Source: JAFGFG01 sp964442905
GTDB lineage: Archaea; Aenigmatarchaeota; Aenigmatarchaeia; QMZP01; JAFGSV01
NCBI GenBank assembly: GCA_964442905.1
Contig: CAYUBD010000013.1
Location: forward strand, 1 to 24,121
DNA: 24,121 nt
Direction: 5' to 3'
Shown here: one piece after another, positions 1 to 7,466 of the stretch
Layout of the letters: every line of letters starts with the position of its first letter
Position numbering within the stretch: position 1 is the stretch's first letter
Position numbers and translations under genes: made by a program
Notes under the pieces: model-generated
Database searches by the model: none
Told to the model about the DNA's origin: nothing
What the model saw: only the letters and a program-made list of their open reading frames with translations

Positions 1-99
1 GAGAAGGGTGGGACTGTGGTAAAGGCTGTCACATACTACAAATATAAGTTCGAAAGAACCAAAGAAGGATACTTAACCAGGGTTAGTCTTGATATTTAA
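1..99 (+). CDS. Archaease, C-terminal 32 residues (partial)
   Basis: Open from the left edge in frame 1, stopping at TAA 97-99. The fragment contains VKAVTYYKYKFER and ends RVSLDI. Archaeases characteristically end in a VKA(V/A)TYH-like strand followed by a final strand ending in ..LDI, so I call this the C-terminus of archaease; the usual His after TY is Tyr here. Archaease is a small metal-binding protein that helps RtcB load GMP and turn over, and its gene is often next to rtcB. Here rtcB follows at once: the stop codon forms TAATG with one possible rtcB start, and the preferred start is 11 bp further on. The neighbour is strong support, but only the tail is visible. Confidence 0.8.
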   Translation, partial: EKGGTVVKAVTYYKYKFERTKEGYLTRVSLDI

Positions 100-110
100 T
101 GGTGTTTATA

Positions 111-1517
111 ATGAAAGAAAAGCTCGAAAAGGTCAATGAATTCGAATGGAGGCTACCGAAATCCGTCCGAAAGGAAATGCGCGTAGATGCCAGGATAATA
201 GCCAACCAGAAGATACTCGATGCCATAGAGGACACCGCGATTGAGCAGCTTACGAATGTCGCCTGTCTTCCGGGTGTTGTTGATCCGGTTGTAGGCCTCC
301 CCGATATGCACTGGGGATATGGTCTTCCCATGGGCGCTGTTTCGGCATTTGACGCCAAGGAAGGCATAATTTCTGCCGGACTCTGCGGCTTCGACATAAA
401 CTGCGGCATAAACCTCATAAGGACCAACCTTACCACGGATGAGGTCAGGAAGAAGCAGAAAGAGCTCATTTCTGAACTATTTAATGCAATACCAGTTGGG
501 GTTGGTGGGAAAAGTAAGCTAAGACTCTCCAATGACCAGCTGGAAGAAGTGCTCGTCAAAGGCATCGACTGGGCAATAGACAATGGTTACGCAACGAAAG
601 CCGACAAGGCTGCGACAGAGGAAGCCGGTCGAATGGATGGCGCCGATCCGTCAAAGGTTTCTGACCTTGCCAAAAAGAGGGGCGCCCCGCAGCTGGGTAC
701 CCTTGGTGCAGGGAACCACTTCATGGAAGTGCAGAATGTAACGCATGTTCACGATAAAGAAATCGCCTCAAAATGGGGTATTGAAGGACCCGGCCAGAGT
801 ACAATAATGATTCACTGCGGCTCGAGGGGTCTCGGCCACCAGATCGCGACAGACTACCTGAAGATACAGGAACAGGCCGTGAAGAAGTACAACATATGGC
901 TGCCGGACAAGCAGCTTGCCTGTGCACCCGCAGATTCACAGGAAGGCCAGGACTTCTTCGCAGCAATGCAGGCTGCCGTAAACTACTCTTTCACGAACAG
1001 GGCTGTCATGACGAAATGGGTAAGAGAAGTGTTTGAAAGGGTGTTCGGGAGGTCATGGGAGGACATGGGCATGAAAACCGTTTATGCTATAGCACATAAC
1101 ATAGTGAAGCTCGAGGGATTCAAGATTGACGGGAAGACGAGGAAGCTCTATGTCCACAGGAAAGGTGCCACGAGGTCGTACCCGGACAAGCCGGTGATAA
1201 TAGCGGGCACAATGGGAACAAGCTCTTATCTTCTGAAAGGGACAGAGACTGCTCTTGAGAAGACGTTCGGCTCTTCAGCGCACGGCGCAGGACGTGCGAT
1301 GAGCAGGCACGCAGCCATAAAGAAGTTCTGGGGCGGGACAATAAAAGAAGAGCTTTCAAAGAAAGGTATAGAATCGAAGAGCCCGAACCCCAAGAGCCTT
1401 GCGGAGGAAGCTCCACTGGCCTATAAGGATGTTGAAGCTGTGGTTGATTCTGTCCACGGTGCAGATGTAAGCAGAAAGGTATGCCGCCTAGAGCCGGTCA
1501 GTGTAATCAAGGGTTGA
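111..1517 (+). CDS. rtcB: RNA-splicing ligase RtcB
   Basis: GTP/Mn-dependent ligase that joins 2',3'-cyclic phosphate (3'-phosphate) ends to 5'-OH RNA ends. In archaea it seals tRNA exons after intron removal. From the ATG at 111 the active-site residues fall at D95, C98, H203, H235 and H329, almost exactly the Pyrococcus RtcB numbering, and the guanylylated His of the HGAGR motif is H391. Family motifs seen: GLPDMHWGYG, GFDINCG, GAGNHF, HCGSRGLGH and AHGAGRAMSR. The 468-aa length is typical of an intein-free RtcB; many archaeal homologues carry an intein and this one does not. An alternative ATG at 99 adds four residues and overlaps the archaease stop. I prefer 111 because GGTG at 101-104 is a plausible ribosome binding site and the numbering fits. 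Substrates include the intron-bearing tRNA-Cys in this window. Confidence 0.96.
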   Translation: MKEKLEKVNEFEWRLPKSVRKEMRVDARIIANQKILDAIEDTAIEQLTNVACLPGVVDPVVGLPDMHWGYGLPMGAVSAFDAKEGIISAGLCGFDINCGINLIRTNLTTDEVRKKQKELISELFNAIPVGVGGKSKLRLSNDQLEEVLVKGIDWAIDNGYATKADKAATEEAGRMDGADPSKVSDLAKKRGAPQLGTLGAGNHFMEVQNVTHVHDKEIASKWGIEGPGQSTIMIHCGSRGLGHQIATDYLKIQEQAVKKYNIWLPDKQLACAPADSQEGQDFFAAMQAAVNYSFTNRAVMTKWVREVFERVFGRSWEDMGMKTVYAIAHNIVKLEGFKIDGKTRKLYVHRKGATRSYPDKPVIIAGTMGTSSYLLKGTETALEKTFGSSAHGAGRAMSRHAAIKKFWGGTIKEELSKKGIESKSPNPKSLAEEAPLAYKDVEAVVDSVHGADVSRKVCRLEPVSVIKG

Positions 1518-1533
1518 ATATATTAATACGCAC

Positions 1534-1541
1534 TTTTAATA
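1534..1541 (+). promoter_or_regulatory. TATA-like box for the S26e gene
   Basis: TTTTAATA lies in the 54-bp gap after rtcB, about 31-38 bp before the S26e start. That would place transcription start about 8 bp before the ATG, leaving room for the GAGGTGA ribosome binding site at 1561-1567. Called by eye only. Confidence 0.35.
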
Positions 1542-1571
1542 TTCAAAATCAACATTTATAGAGGTGAAAGT

Positions 1572-1838
1572 ATGCCAGTTAACAAAGGATACTCGAGAGG
1601 GTGGAAGCACGGACCAGGGAGAGGTAAGGAAACCATGGTGACCTGTGAATTCTGCGGTAAGAAGGTCCCTAAGTACAAGACATTCTCTGTTGTTCGCGGT
1701 TTCAGGATAACTGACCCATTGCTGAAGGAAGAACTCGGTGCAAGAGGCGGAAGAGGTGTGTCTCTCATGAGCAGCAAGATGTACGCCTGTCCCGCCTGTG
1801 CAAGGCACAGACACATCGTCAGAAGAAAGAAAAGGTAG
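1572..1838 (+). CDS. rps26e: 30S ribosomal protein S26e
   Basis: A small basic protein of 88 aa. It has the S26e layout: a basic N-terminus, a first zinc knuckle CEFCGKKVPK, a middle segment, then KMYACPACARH and an Arg/Lys tail (IVRRKKR). The four Cys (CxxC...CxxC) should bind one zinc. Eukaryotic S26 shares the VPK after the first knuckle and the C..CA.H pattern of the second. S26e sits near the mRNA exit/3' end of 16S rRNA on the small subunit. Among archaea its occurrence is patchy, so its presence is a mild lineage clue. The start has a clear Shine-Dalgarno GAGGTGA five bases before the ATG. The next gene begins 5 bp after the stop, so the two are probably co-transcribed. Confidence 0.85.
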   Translation: MPVNKGYSRGWKHGPGRGKETMVTCEFCGKKVPKYKTFSVVRGFRITDPLLKEELGARGGRGVSLMSSKMYACPACARHRHIVRRKKR

Positions 1839-1842
1839 GTTC

Positions 1843-3561
1843 ATGAAATCCTTGAAAGATTTGAAATCATTGAAGGACTTGAAGTCACTGAAATATTTCA
1901 AAAACCTGAGGGGTTTATTCAAGAAGGCTGAGGCTGTAAGTTATCCAAAATTCTCTATGAAGGAGCCTGCTTATCTGATAGAGCTTCCGAAAATGAAAAA
2001 TATGAAGAACCTGAACATACATTACCCTCTTCTGGAACCACTTGCATCGGCCAACATCAGGTGGACAACTGAAAAAAAGTCGTTAAAATATGAGGTAATG
2101 GAACCGAAGCTGACAAAAACAGAAAGAGGTATTCTTGAAAAGATAAAGAAGGATCTGGTAGAACTCATAGATGTTGAGCTTACTTCACTCAACGAAAAGG
2201 GTAACACGATGGAGTATCTGGAAGGAAAGGTCAATAATGTACTCGAAGAGGAGAACATGAAGCTTCCTGCAAAAAATTACATAAAAATAATGTATTACAT
2301 CTTCAGGGATTTCATTGGCCTCAACGAGATAGAACCGTTCATGCACGACCCGTATATCGAGGATATAGGGTGTGACGGTGTTAAAACTCCATTATATGTG
2401 ATACATAAAAGATTTGGTTCACTGGAAACCAGTGTAATATACGATGATATTGAACAGCTTAATAATTTTGTCGTCAAACTGGCAGAACGCTGCGGACGGT
2501 ACATTTCATATGCAAGACCGCTGCTCGATGGCACACTTCCTGACGGCTCCAGGATTCAGGCGTCGCTGGCAAAGGACGTCACCACCAGGGGACCCACATT
2601 CTCCATCAGAAGATTCAGAAAATACCCACTGTCTCCAATAGAGCTCATGAATCTCGGTACGGTATCGTCAGACCTGCTTGCGTACCTATGGCTCGTAATG
2701 CAGTCTGGTGTCTCCATTCTTACATGCGGTGGTGTCAGCACAGGAAAGACCAGCCTGCTTAACGCCATAACACTGTTCATACCGCCAGAGTCCAAGATAG
2801 TTTCAATCGAAGACACGAGAGAGCTGAATCTGCCTCATGAAAACTGGATACCTGCGGTTTCAAGAACCGGATTTGGCGTGCCGGATGCTTCCGGAGAAAG
2901 GTATGGTGAGGTTACATTATTCGAGCTCCTTAAGGAATCATTCAGGCAGAATCCGGATTATGTCATAGTCGGTGAGGTCAGGGGCAAGGAAGCCTATGTC
3001 ATGTTCCAGGGTATGGCATCCGGCCACCCGAGCCTTGGCACGATACACGCAGGTTCTGTAGAGGACGTCATAAAGAGGCTCGAGACACCACCGATAGAGA
3101 TATCACCAAGCCTTGTGGAAGCTCTGGACCTCCTTTTGGTAATGGTCAAGTCAAAGGAAAGGGGTGAATCTGCCAGGAGGGTTAAGGAGGCCGTTGAAAT
3201 ACAGTCTATCGATAGCGAAACCGGAAAGGCAAAGACGCTGAAAAGCTTTGCATGGAACCCGGCTAATGACACATTCGAGGGCAAGACGGCTGAGTCCGAG
3301 CTGCTTAGAAAGATATCCTTCGAGAAGGGGCTGAATTACCGGAAAGTGACAGAGGAACTCGAAAACCGTAAGAAGGTTCTTGAATGGATGCAGAGGCATG
3401 ATCTTACAAAATACGACAGCGTGGCAGAATTCGTTTCTCTTTACTACAAGGATCCGCAGACGCTTATGGAATGGGTGAAGAAGGATATACACCCATACGA
3501 AGCAAAGAACAAATCAAAGAAGCTGTCTGGATTCGTTACAAAACTGAAAACAATAGAATAG
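1843..3561 (+). CDS. Type IV pilus/archaellum-type secretion ATPase (GspE/TadA family)
   Basis: Hexameric motor ATPase that drives assembly or export through a membrane platform. The 572-aa protein has an N-terminal domain (about 1-250) and a RecA-like domain with Walker A GGVSTGKT (G296-T303), a D-box IEDTREL, Walker B DYVIVGEVRG and His box TIHAG (H402). These are typical of the PilB/FlaI/TadA family. The residue before the final GKT is Thr, within the normal range. The start at 1843 follows GGTAGGT; an in-frame upstream ATG at 1798 lies inside the S26e gene and is rejected. The extreme N-terminus is a four-fold Lys/Leu hexapeptide repeat, odd for this family. It converges on the minus-strand pilins and TadC-like genes, with 13 bp between the two stops, and most likely powers that system. 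Confidence 0.92.
   Translation: MKSLKDLKSLKDLKSLKYFKNLRGLFKKAEAVSYPKFSMKEPAYLIELPKMKNMKNLNIHYPLLEPLASANIRWTTEKKSLKYEVMEPKLTKTERGILEKIKKDLVELIDVELTSLNEKGNTMEYLEGKVNNVLEEENMKLPAKNYIKIMYYIFRDFIGLNEIEPFMHDPYIEDIGCDGVKTPLYVIHKRFGSLETSVIYDDIEQLNNFVVKLAERCGRYISYARPLLDGTLPDGSRIQASLAKDVTTRGPTFSIRRFRKYPLSPIELMNLGTVSSDLLAYLWLVMQSGVSILTCGGVSTGKTSLLNAITLFIPPESKIVSIEDTRELNLPHENWIPAVSRTGFGVPDASGERYGEVTLFELLKESFRQNPDYVIVGEVRGKEAYVMFQGMASGHPSLGTIHAGSVEDVIKRLETPPIEISPSLVEALDLLLVMVKSKERGESARRVKEAVEIQSIDSETGKAKTLKSFAWNPANDTFEGKTAESELLRKISFEKGLNYRKVTEELENRKKVLEWMQRHDLTKYDSVAEFVSLYYKDPQTLMEWVKKDIHPYEAKNKSKKLSGFVTKLKTIE
1846..1917 (+). repeat. Four in-frame 18-bp tandem repeats in the ATPase 5' end
   Basis: Directly visible: units 1846-1863, 1864-1881, 1882-1899 and 1900-1917 encode KSLKDL, KSLKDL, KSLKYF and KNLRGL. 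The DNA units differ mainly at third positions (for example TTGAAAGAT against TTGAAGGAC), so the peptide is better conserved than the DNA. This gives a strongly basic, leucine-periodic N-terminal helix. Confidence 0.9.
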
Positions 3562-3574
3562 AAAATATTTTTCT

Positions 3575-4027
3575 CTATGAGAATACTATGTCGTATCCCC
3601 TGAGAAGGTCATATGCACCCTGGCACTCGATTGACCTTACTTCAACGTAATCTATGTGAGAGTCGCTCACATTGTGAAGAAATGTCTCGAATGAGTTTGC
3701 CGCCAGTGTCGATTCTATGTTCCACGTATCTGGAATGGGCGGCCCGTTATCGTCATACGTCACCTGCACATTGAAATCAGTAAGCGGCACAGTACCGGCG
3801 TTGTAGAGCATCAGTGTGATGTTGTTGGAACCGTCAGGATTAGCTACGGAATCGTATATGGCCTTCTTTATGACCATGTTCGCCCTGACGCACTTCTCCA
3901 GGGATGCCCGCTGTTCCGTGGCGAATCTGGTAGCCCAGCCGGCGAGAATTCCGGCAACAATCATCGTGAACGCTATAAGCATTATAACTGCGACAAGAGG
4001 CGAGATACCTTTCTTCTTTCTTACCAT
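3575..4027 (-). CDS. Archaeal type IV pilin-like protein 2
   Basis: A 150-aa secreted subunit. It starts MVRKKKG followed by ISPLVAVIMLIAFTMIVAG, a textbook class III signal peptide. Prepilin peptidase (PibD/FlaK type) would cut after the Gly and leave the hydrophobic helix as the filament core. This is the archaeal pilin N-terminal domain (Pfam 'Pilin_N' type). The remaining ~110 residues are a beta-rich head with two N-glycosylation sequons (NIT, NVS). A longer in-frame start at 4108 would put 27 polar residues before the signal and overlap the previous gene; the GGGGAAGAA site just before 4027 decides the start. It lies 35 bp after pilin 1 with its own TATA-like box between them. Confidence 0.85.
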   Translation of the reverse strand: MVRKKKGISPLVAVIMLIAFTMIVAGILAGWATRFATEQRASLEKCVRANMVIKKAIYDSVANPDGSNNITLMLYNAGTVPLTDFNVQVTYDDNGPPIPDTWNIESTLAANSFETFLHNVSDSHIDYVEVRSIECQGAYDLLRGYDIVFS

Positions 4028-4062
4028 TTCTTCCCCTTTTTTATTATTGATTAAGGCTCCTT

Positions 4063-4072
4063 TTAAATATTT
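4063..4072 (-). promoter_or_regulatory. TATA-like box for pilin 2
   Basis: On the minus strand this reads AAATATTTAA followed by AAGG. It overlaps the last codons of pilin 1 and sits about 36-45 bp before the pilin 2 ATG, so pilin 2 could be transcribed separately at a different level from pilin 1. Confidence 0.4.
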
Positions 4073-4515
4073 GTGACTTTTATCGGTTCTGGTCCGTATT
4101 CCGGGCATGATAGTGTGAGAACCGTAATGGTGTCTATGTTTGTTATGTTTTCCTTCGATATGTTGTAATCGGATATATTGGTTTCTATGTACTGGGTCCT
4201 CCCTGGCTCAAGCCTGTATGTATCAGCCGGTGATGTTGCCGGCATAATGTCAAGCACAGTTCCGTTGTCGGCCTCGAAAGTGAAGTTATAGACAGCGCTC
4301 TTCCCTATGTTCTTCAGTTTGACTATGAGCTTCCCGCTGGATTCATTCACGGCTGCGTCTGAAATAGTGTACATGGTCGTGATGGCACAGGTGTCATACT
4401 TCGAGCTGTCATCAATAAAAGAACTCATCCAGGAAGAGACGAGACCGCCCAGCATAACAGCGACACCTATCAGCACAACCACGGCGACTATCGGAGATAT
4501 GCCTTTTTTTGCCAT
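4063..4515 (-). CDS. Archaeal type IV pilin-like protein 1, heavily sequon-bearing
   Basis: A 150-aa protein beginning MAKKG then ISPIVAVVVLIGVAVMLGG: a very short class III leader with cleavage expected after Gly5, then the ~20-residue hydrophobic pilin helix. The head domain has six N-glycosylation sequons (NES, NFT, NGT, NIS, NIS, NIT), four of them in the C-terminal half, and two cysteines. Archaeal pilins and archaellins are often N-glycosylated by AglB; that these sites are used is inference. It follows the two TadC-like platform genes by 38 bp and precedes pilin 2 in the same direction, so it is likely the main or partner subunit of the same filament. Confidence 0.87.
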   Translation of the reverse strand: MAKKGISPIVAVVVLIGVAVMLGGLVSSWMSSFIDDSSKYDTCAITTMYTISDAAVNESSGKLIVKLKNIGKSAVYNFTFEADNGTVLDIMPATSPADTYRLEPGRTQYIETNISDYNISKENITNIDTITVLTLSCPEYGPEPIKVTNI

Positions 4516-4538
4516 ATTTTACCTTATTCCCCGGACAA

Positions 4539-4546
4539 CTTAAATA
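4539..4546 (-). promoter_or_regulatory. TATA-like box for pilin 1
   Basis: In the 38-bp gap between the platform gene and pilin 1 the minus strand reads GGAATATTTAAG. The TATTTAAG core is centred about 28 bp before the ATG at 4515, the distance expected for a nearly leaderless transcript. A purine-rich GGAA directly upstream could serve as the TFB element. Confidence 0.45.
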
Positions 4547-4553
4547 TTCCTTT

Positions 4554-5414
4554 TCAGAAGAAGCTGAACTGGACGTGCGCGGCCACAGAGAATATGCTGT
4601 ATCCTATGACCGTGAGAACCAATGAGTGCTTTACACCTGCAATCACGGACCCTTCCGCCATCTTGCCTGTTGCCAGCCCGGCGAAGAAGCCCTGGACTAC
4701 TATGAAGTTTACGAATATCTCAGGCGGGAACATTTCTGGTGCCGCGCCGCCGCCCATGGTAGGCATTCCGGCACCTCCCTGTGGTGTAAGTGCCGGTATG
4801 AGAAAGCTCTGCAGTATGACAAGTATGAATATGAAAACAAAGAAAATGAGATACGATGTCAGTATCTGTGACTGGACAGAGACGGACCTCTCGGCCCTTA
4901 TCTTGTTTATTTCCAGCAGGCTTTCACCTACAGCCTTGAGTGTATCAGAAACCTTACCCCCTACCTTGTAGGTCTCTATTATAGTGGTGATGGCCCTCCT
5001 GACTGGCAGTGATTCTATCTTTTGGGAGAACAGCCTCAGTGCTTCCCTGAAAGGCACGCCCCAGTTCACCTGCGATGTCACTGCCCTTACGTGATATGAG
5101 AGCACGCCGTAGTCCTTGCTGCTGCAGTACTTCAGTGCCATGGGTAATGTCATTCCCGAATCTATAGCCTCTGTGAAATCTGACATGAAAATCGTGAACT
5201 GGGTTTCAACTTCCTTGTTCTCCTTGTATCTGCTGTAGAAAACAAGTACTGGAGGGATAATGGCTATCATGGCGCCTAACGCATTTATCAGCGGCTGGAG
5301 GATGTCGAATATATAATTTGGTATGACCATGGGGAAAATGAATATGTTTGTCAGGATTATAGCGGCCCCTATTAACACGCTGATTATCTCTATGAGGTAT
5401 TTTTTCAATTCCAT
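4554..5414 (-). CDS. Type II/IV secretion platform protein, TadC/GspF family (second copy)
   Basis: Inner-membrane platform protein of 286 aa that would couple the ATPase to filament assembly. Two N-terminal membrane helices (about residues 8-30 and 38-62) are followed by the cytoplasmic GspF-type helical domain (about 65-190, with motifs such as DSGMTLPMALKY and ETYKVGGKVSDTLKAVGESL). Then come three more helices, broken by a Gly/Met/Pro-rich loop (PQGGAGMPTMGGG). The EAL/GG-containing cytoplasmic block is the family signature. The ATG abuts the stop of the upstream platform gene with no gap, so the two are translationally coupled and probably form a hetero-pair like TadB/TadC. Confidence 0.85.
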   Translation of the reverse strand: MELKKYLIEIISVLIGAAIILTNIFIFPMVIPNYIFDILQPLINALGAMIAIIPPVLVFYSRYKENKEVETQFTIFMSDFTEAIDSGMTLPMALKYCSSKDYGVLSYHVRAVTSQVNWGVPFREALRLFSQKIESLPVRRAITTIIETYKVGGKVSDTLKAVGESLLEINKIRAERSVSVQSQILTSYLIFFVFIFILVILQSFLIPALTPQGGAGMPTMGGGAAPEMFPPEIFVNFIVVQGFFAGLATGKMAEGSVIAGVKHSLVLTVIGYSIFSVAAHVQFSFF

Positions 5415-6290
5415 TTAGACACCCGGATATGTAACATGGATGAACGTCAGGAACGATATGTTCATGATCGGAAGCAACAACCATGTCATGATCGTGACTA
5501 TCTCTGATGTGGAGAAGCCCATTACGTCCCCACCTATGATGCTCATCGTGGCAAGTGTTGCCAGAAGGAACAGAGGTGCTGCAACAAGGAGAGCGGTGTA
5601 TATGTCGGCATACGTTGAAAGCGTCTTCAGGTATTTCTCCCTCTTTATCCGGTAGTCGAACAGTGCCTTGTCAGACATCCCCTTGAGGTATGCAGGGAGA
5701 TTTCCTCCGGTTTCTATGGTCGAACTTATACCCAGAAGAACCTCCCTGAGGCTCTTGGACGGCGTCTGCGATGCCACGTTCTTCATGCTCGCGACGCTGG
5801 ATGAGCCGAATGTTTTTATGTTCCTCACCACAAGCTTGGCCTCCTTTGAGATTTCGCCGTATTCCTCGAATCCTGCTATCAGGCTGAACATGAATTCCGG
5901 CGGTATGCCTGAAGATGCCGTTGCAGCCATGTGGGTTATAGCGAAAGGCAGGTTATTTTCAATCGAATTGGCCCGGCTCTTTGCCTTCTGGATGGGATAG
6001 ATGTATAATGTGAGGAATACGAAAGAAGCTCCAAGTACAGGGATGAAAACTATCATGATTATGTAGAGGAATATGAATATCTCTATGAACATTCCGATGG
6101 TTATGACAGCCGCAAGTGTAGCAAAGTATGCTATCACAGTTGTGAAAAATATCATGCTTATCCATGTCTTGAGAAGAACGTTTATCCTCGCGCCCCTGAT
6201 ATGGTGCTTGAGGGGCTCGAAACTTTCAATGTATTTTTCGACCAGCCAACCGAAGGTTGCCTTGGACATCCTTTCATAGACAGGGTGCAT
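5415..6290 (-). CDS. Type II/IV secretion platform protein, TadC/GspF family (first copy)
   Basis: 291 aa. A basic N-terminal cytoplasmic stretch (about 1-40) precedes a dense group of membrane helices (about 40-108). A cytoplasmic GspF domain follows (about 110-220, with NNLPFAITHMAATASSGIPP and the later TIETGGNLPAYLKGM, the classical GG motif region). Two C-terminal helices complete it. This is the first gene of the minus-strand pilus group and diverges from RPA across 95 bp. MHPVYERMSK offers a second start at residue 8 (6269) preceded by GAAAGG, so the true start is uncertain by seven residues. With the following gene it makes a two-protein platform rather than the single larger FlaJ found in archaella. 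Confidence 0.85.
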   Translation of the reverse strand: MHPVYERMSKATFGWLVEKYIESFEPLKHHIRGARINVLLKTWISMIFFTTVIAYFATLAAVITIGMFIEIFIFLYIIMIVFIPVLGASFVFLTLYIYPIQKAKSRANSIENNLPFAITHMAATASSGIPPEFMFSLIAGFEEYGEISKEAKLVVRNIKTFGSSSVASMKNVASQTPSKSLREVLLGISSTIETGGNLPAYLKGMSDKALFDYRIKREKYLKTLSTYADIYTALLVAAPLFLLATLATMSIIGGDVMGFSTSEIVTIMTWLLLPIMNISFLTFIHVTYPGV

Positions 6291-6357
6291 GCTTACTCTA
6301 TTGTTTATTGGATTTTTGTCTTATTAAACTTCTGATACGGGAGGAATACATAAACCA

Positions 6358-6364
6358 TTTAAAT
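6358..6364 (+). promoter_or_regulatory. TATA box for RPA, probably leaderless
   Basis: TTTAAAT is centred about 25 bp upstream of the RPA ATG at 6386, and no Shine-Dalgarno is seen before that ATG. This spacing is typical of leaderless archaeal transcripts. The sequence reads the same way on the opposite strand, but the divergent platform gene lies about 70 bp away, too far for a short leader. Confidence 0.5.
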
Positions 6365-6385
6365 CTCAGAGCCATCAAAATAGTC

Positions 6386-7423
6386 ATGCTTTCTGTTGAA
6401 GAACTTGTCAGTGAAATTTCCGGGAAGGCCGGGAAGACCGAGGAAGAGATAAAGACGATGATAAAGGACAAGCAGGTCGAGCTTTCCGACCTCGTGTCCG
6501 AAGAAGGCGCTGCCTATATTGTGGGAAGGGAGCTCGGCGTTGAACTAATAAAAGACACGAAAAGGAATCTGAAGATAACGAATATCGTATCCGACATGAG
6601 GAACGTGGACATAGTTGCCAGGGTCGCCACTGTCTTCGATGTGAGGGAATTCGAGAAGAACGGGAAGAAAGGCATGGTATCCAGCATCATACTTTCAGAT
6701 GACACAGGAACCATAAGGCTTCCGCTTTGGAATGACGAAGTCAGTCTTGTGTCTTCGCTCGGATTAAAGCAGAATGATACAGTGGAGGTAACAGGAGCGT
6801 GGGCAAAGAAGGATACATACCGGGATGGTGTGGAACTCAGACTCGGGAAAATGGGTAAAATCAAAATAGTGGAACACGGTGAGATTCCAGATGGTGTGGA
6901 GACCGCCATGTCACAACCGGAAGTTTCCGGACAGCCTGCGCAGAAAGCTGAAAGGTACGATATAAGCGCGCTGCAGCCCGGCATGTCCGTCATAGTGAAG
7001 GCCTGCTTTGTTCAGGCATACAAGAAGAGGCCGTACTTCGAGACATGTCCACAGTGCAAAGGCAAGATTGAAGAAAACGATGGGAGTTTCCTGTGCAAGG
7101 AGCACGGAAGCGTTGCGCCCGCTCCCAATCTGCTGCTTACAGGCGTGGTCGATGACGGCACAGGAAATATGAGAATCGTTTTCTTCAGGGAACAGGCTGA
7201 AAAGATATTCGGCAGGACCGCTGAGGAAGTAAAAGCGGATTTCAATAACAACACCATGGATGCCTTCTGGGAGAAGTTCCCAGGCCTGGGGAAGGAGCTT
7301 ATGATAGAGGGCATGGTGAAGACGAACAGTCTCAGCAAGGAGCCTGAAATCGTTGCCAATAGCGTTTCTGAGGTCAGCGTTAGGGATGAATGCGAAAGGC
7401 TGCTGAAAGAGGTTGGTAATTGA
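6386..7423 (+). CDS. Replication factor A / RPA, single-stranded-DNA-binding protein with zinc finger
   Basis: Binds ssDNA in replication, recombination and repair. The 345-aa protein starts MLSVEELVSEI. Its N-terminal helical region (1-60) is followed by a first OB-fold (about 64-165, with VVARVATVFDVREF-like strand order and GTIRLPLWND). A Pro/Gln linker precedes a second OB-fold carrying an inserted zinc finger, CPQC (C221, C224) and CKEH (C237, H240). This is the arrangement of archaeal RPA1-type proteins. The open frame extends upstream to 6257, but those residues are not RPA-like and the TATA box at 6358 sits inside them, so 6386 is the start. RadA follows 77 bp later, a functionally sensible pairing since RPA and RadA act together on ssDNA. 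Confidence 0.9.
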   Translation: MLSVEELVSEISGKAGKTEEEIKTMIKDKQVELSDLVSEEGAAYIVGRELGVELIKDTKRNLKITNIVSDMRNVDIVARVATVFDVREFEKNGKKGMVSSIILSDDTGTIRLPLWNDEVSLVSSLGLKQNDTVEVTGAWAKKDTYRDGVELRLGKMGKIKIVEHGEIPDGVETAMSQPEVSGQPAQKAERYDISALQPGMSVIVKACFVQAYKKRPYFETCPQCKGKIEENDGSFLCKEHGSVAPAPNLLLTGVVDDGTGNMRIVFFREQAEKIFGRTAEEVKADFNNNTMDAFWEKFPGLGKELMIEGMVKTNSLSKEPEIVANSVSEVSVRDECERLLKEVGN

Positions 7424-7456
7424 TACTGACGGGGTCAAAATGACATTCCACAACAG

Positions 7457-7466
7457 ATTTATAAAA
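7457..7466 (+). promoter_or_regulatory. TATA-like box for radA
   Basis: ATTTATAAAA lies about 35-45 bp before the radA ATG at 7501, giving a leader of roughly 10-15 bases. A second A/T-rich element follows within the imperfect palindrome GGAATATTTAATTCC (7474-7488), which would overlap the expected transcription start and could be an operator. Confidence 0.4.

Noticed and set aside
111..1517. An intein in RtcB, or one in RadA (7501-8439).
   Set aside because: Both proteins read through all motifs with normal lengths and no insert, although archaeal homologues often carry inteins.
1798..1842. Longer start of the secretion ATPase inside the S26e gene.
   Set aside because: The extra 15 residues are a frame shadow of S26e, while 1843 has a ribosome binding site directly after the S26e stop.
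1846..1917. A CRISPR-like or intergenic tandem repeat.
   Set aside because: The 18-bp units are in frame, lack spacers and differ mostly at silent positions, so they are coding repeats.
3562..3574. A short T-rich stretch after the ATPase as a terminator.
   Set aside because: Only five consecutive T bases occur in a 13-bp gap shared with a convergent gene; too weak to call.
4028..4108. Longer start of pilin 2.
   Set aside because: It would place 27 polar residues before a class III signal, which is normally at the very N-terminus, and would overlap pilin 1.
6257..6385. Longer start of RPA.
   Set aside because: It overlaps the divergent platform gene, encodes un-RPA-like residues and spans the TATA box at 6358-6364.
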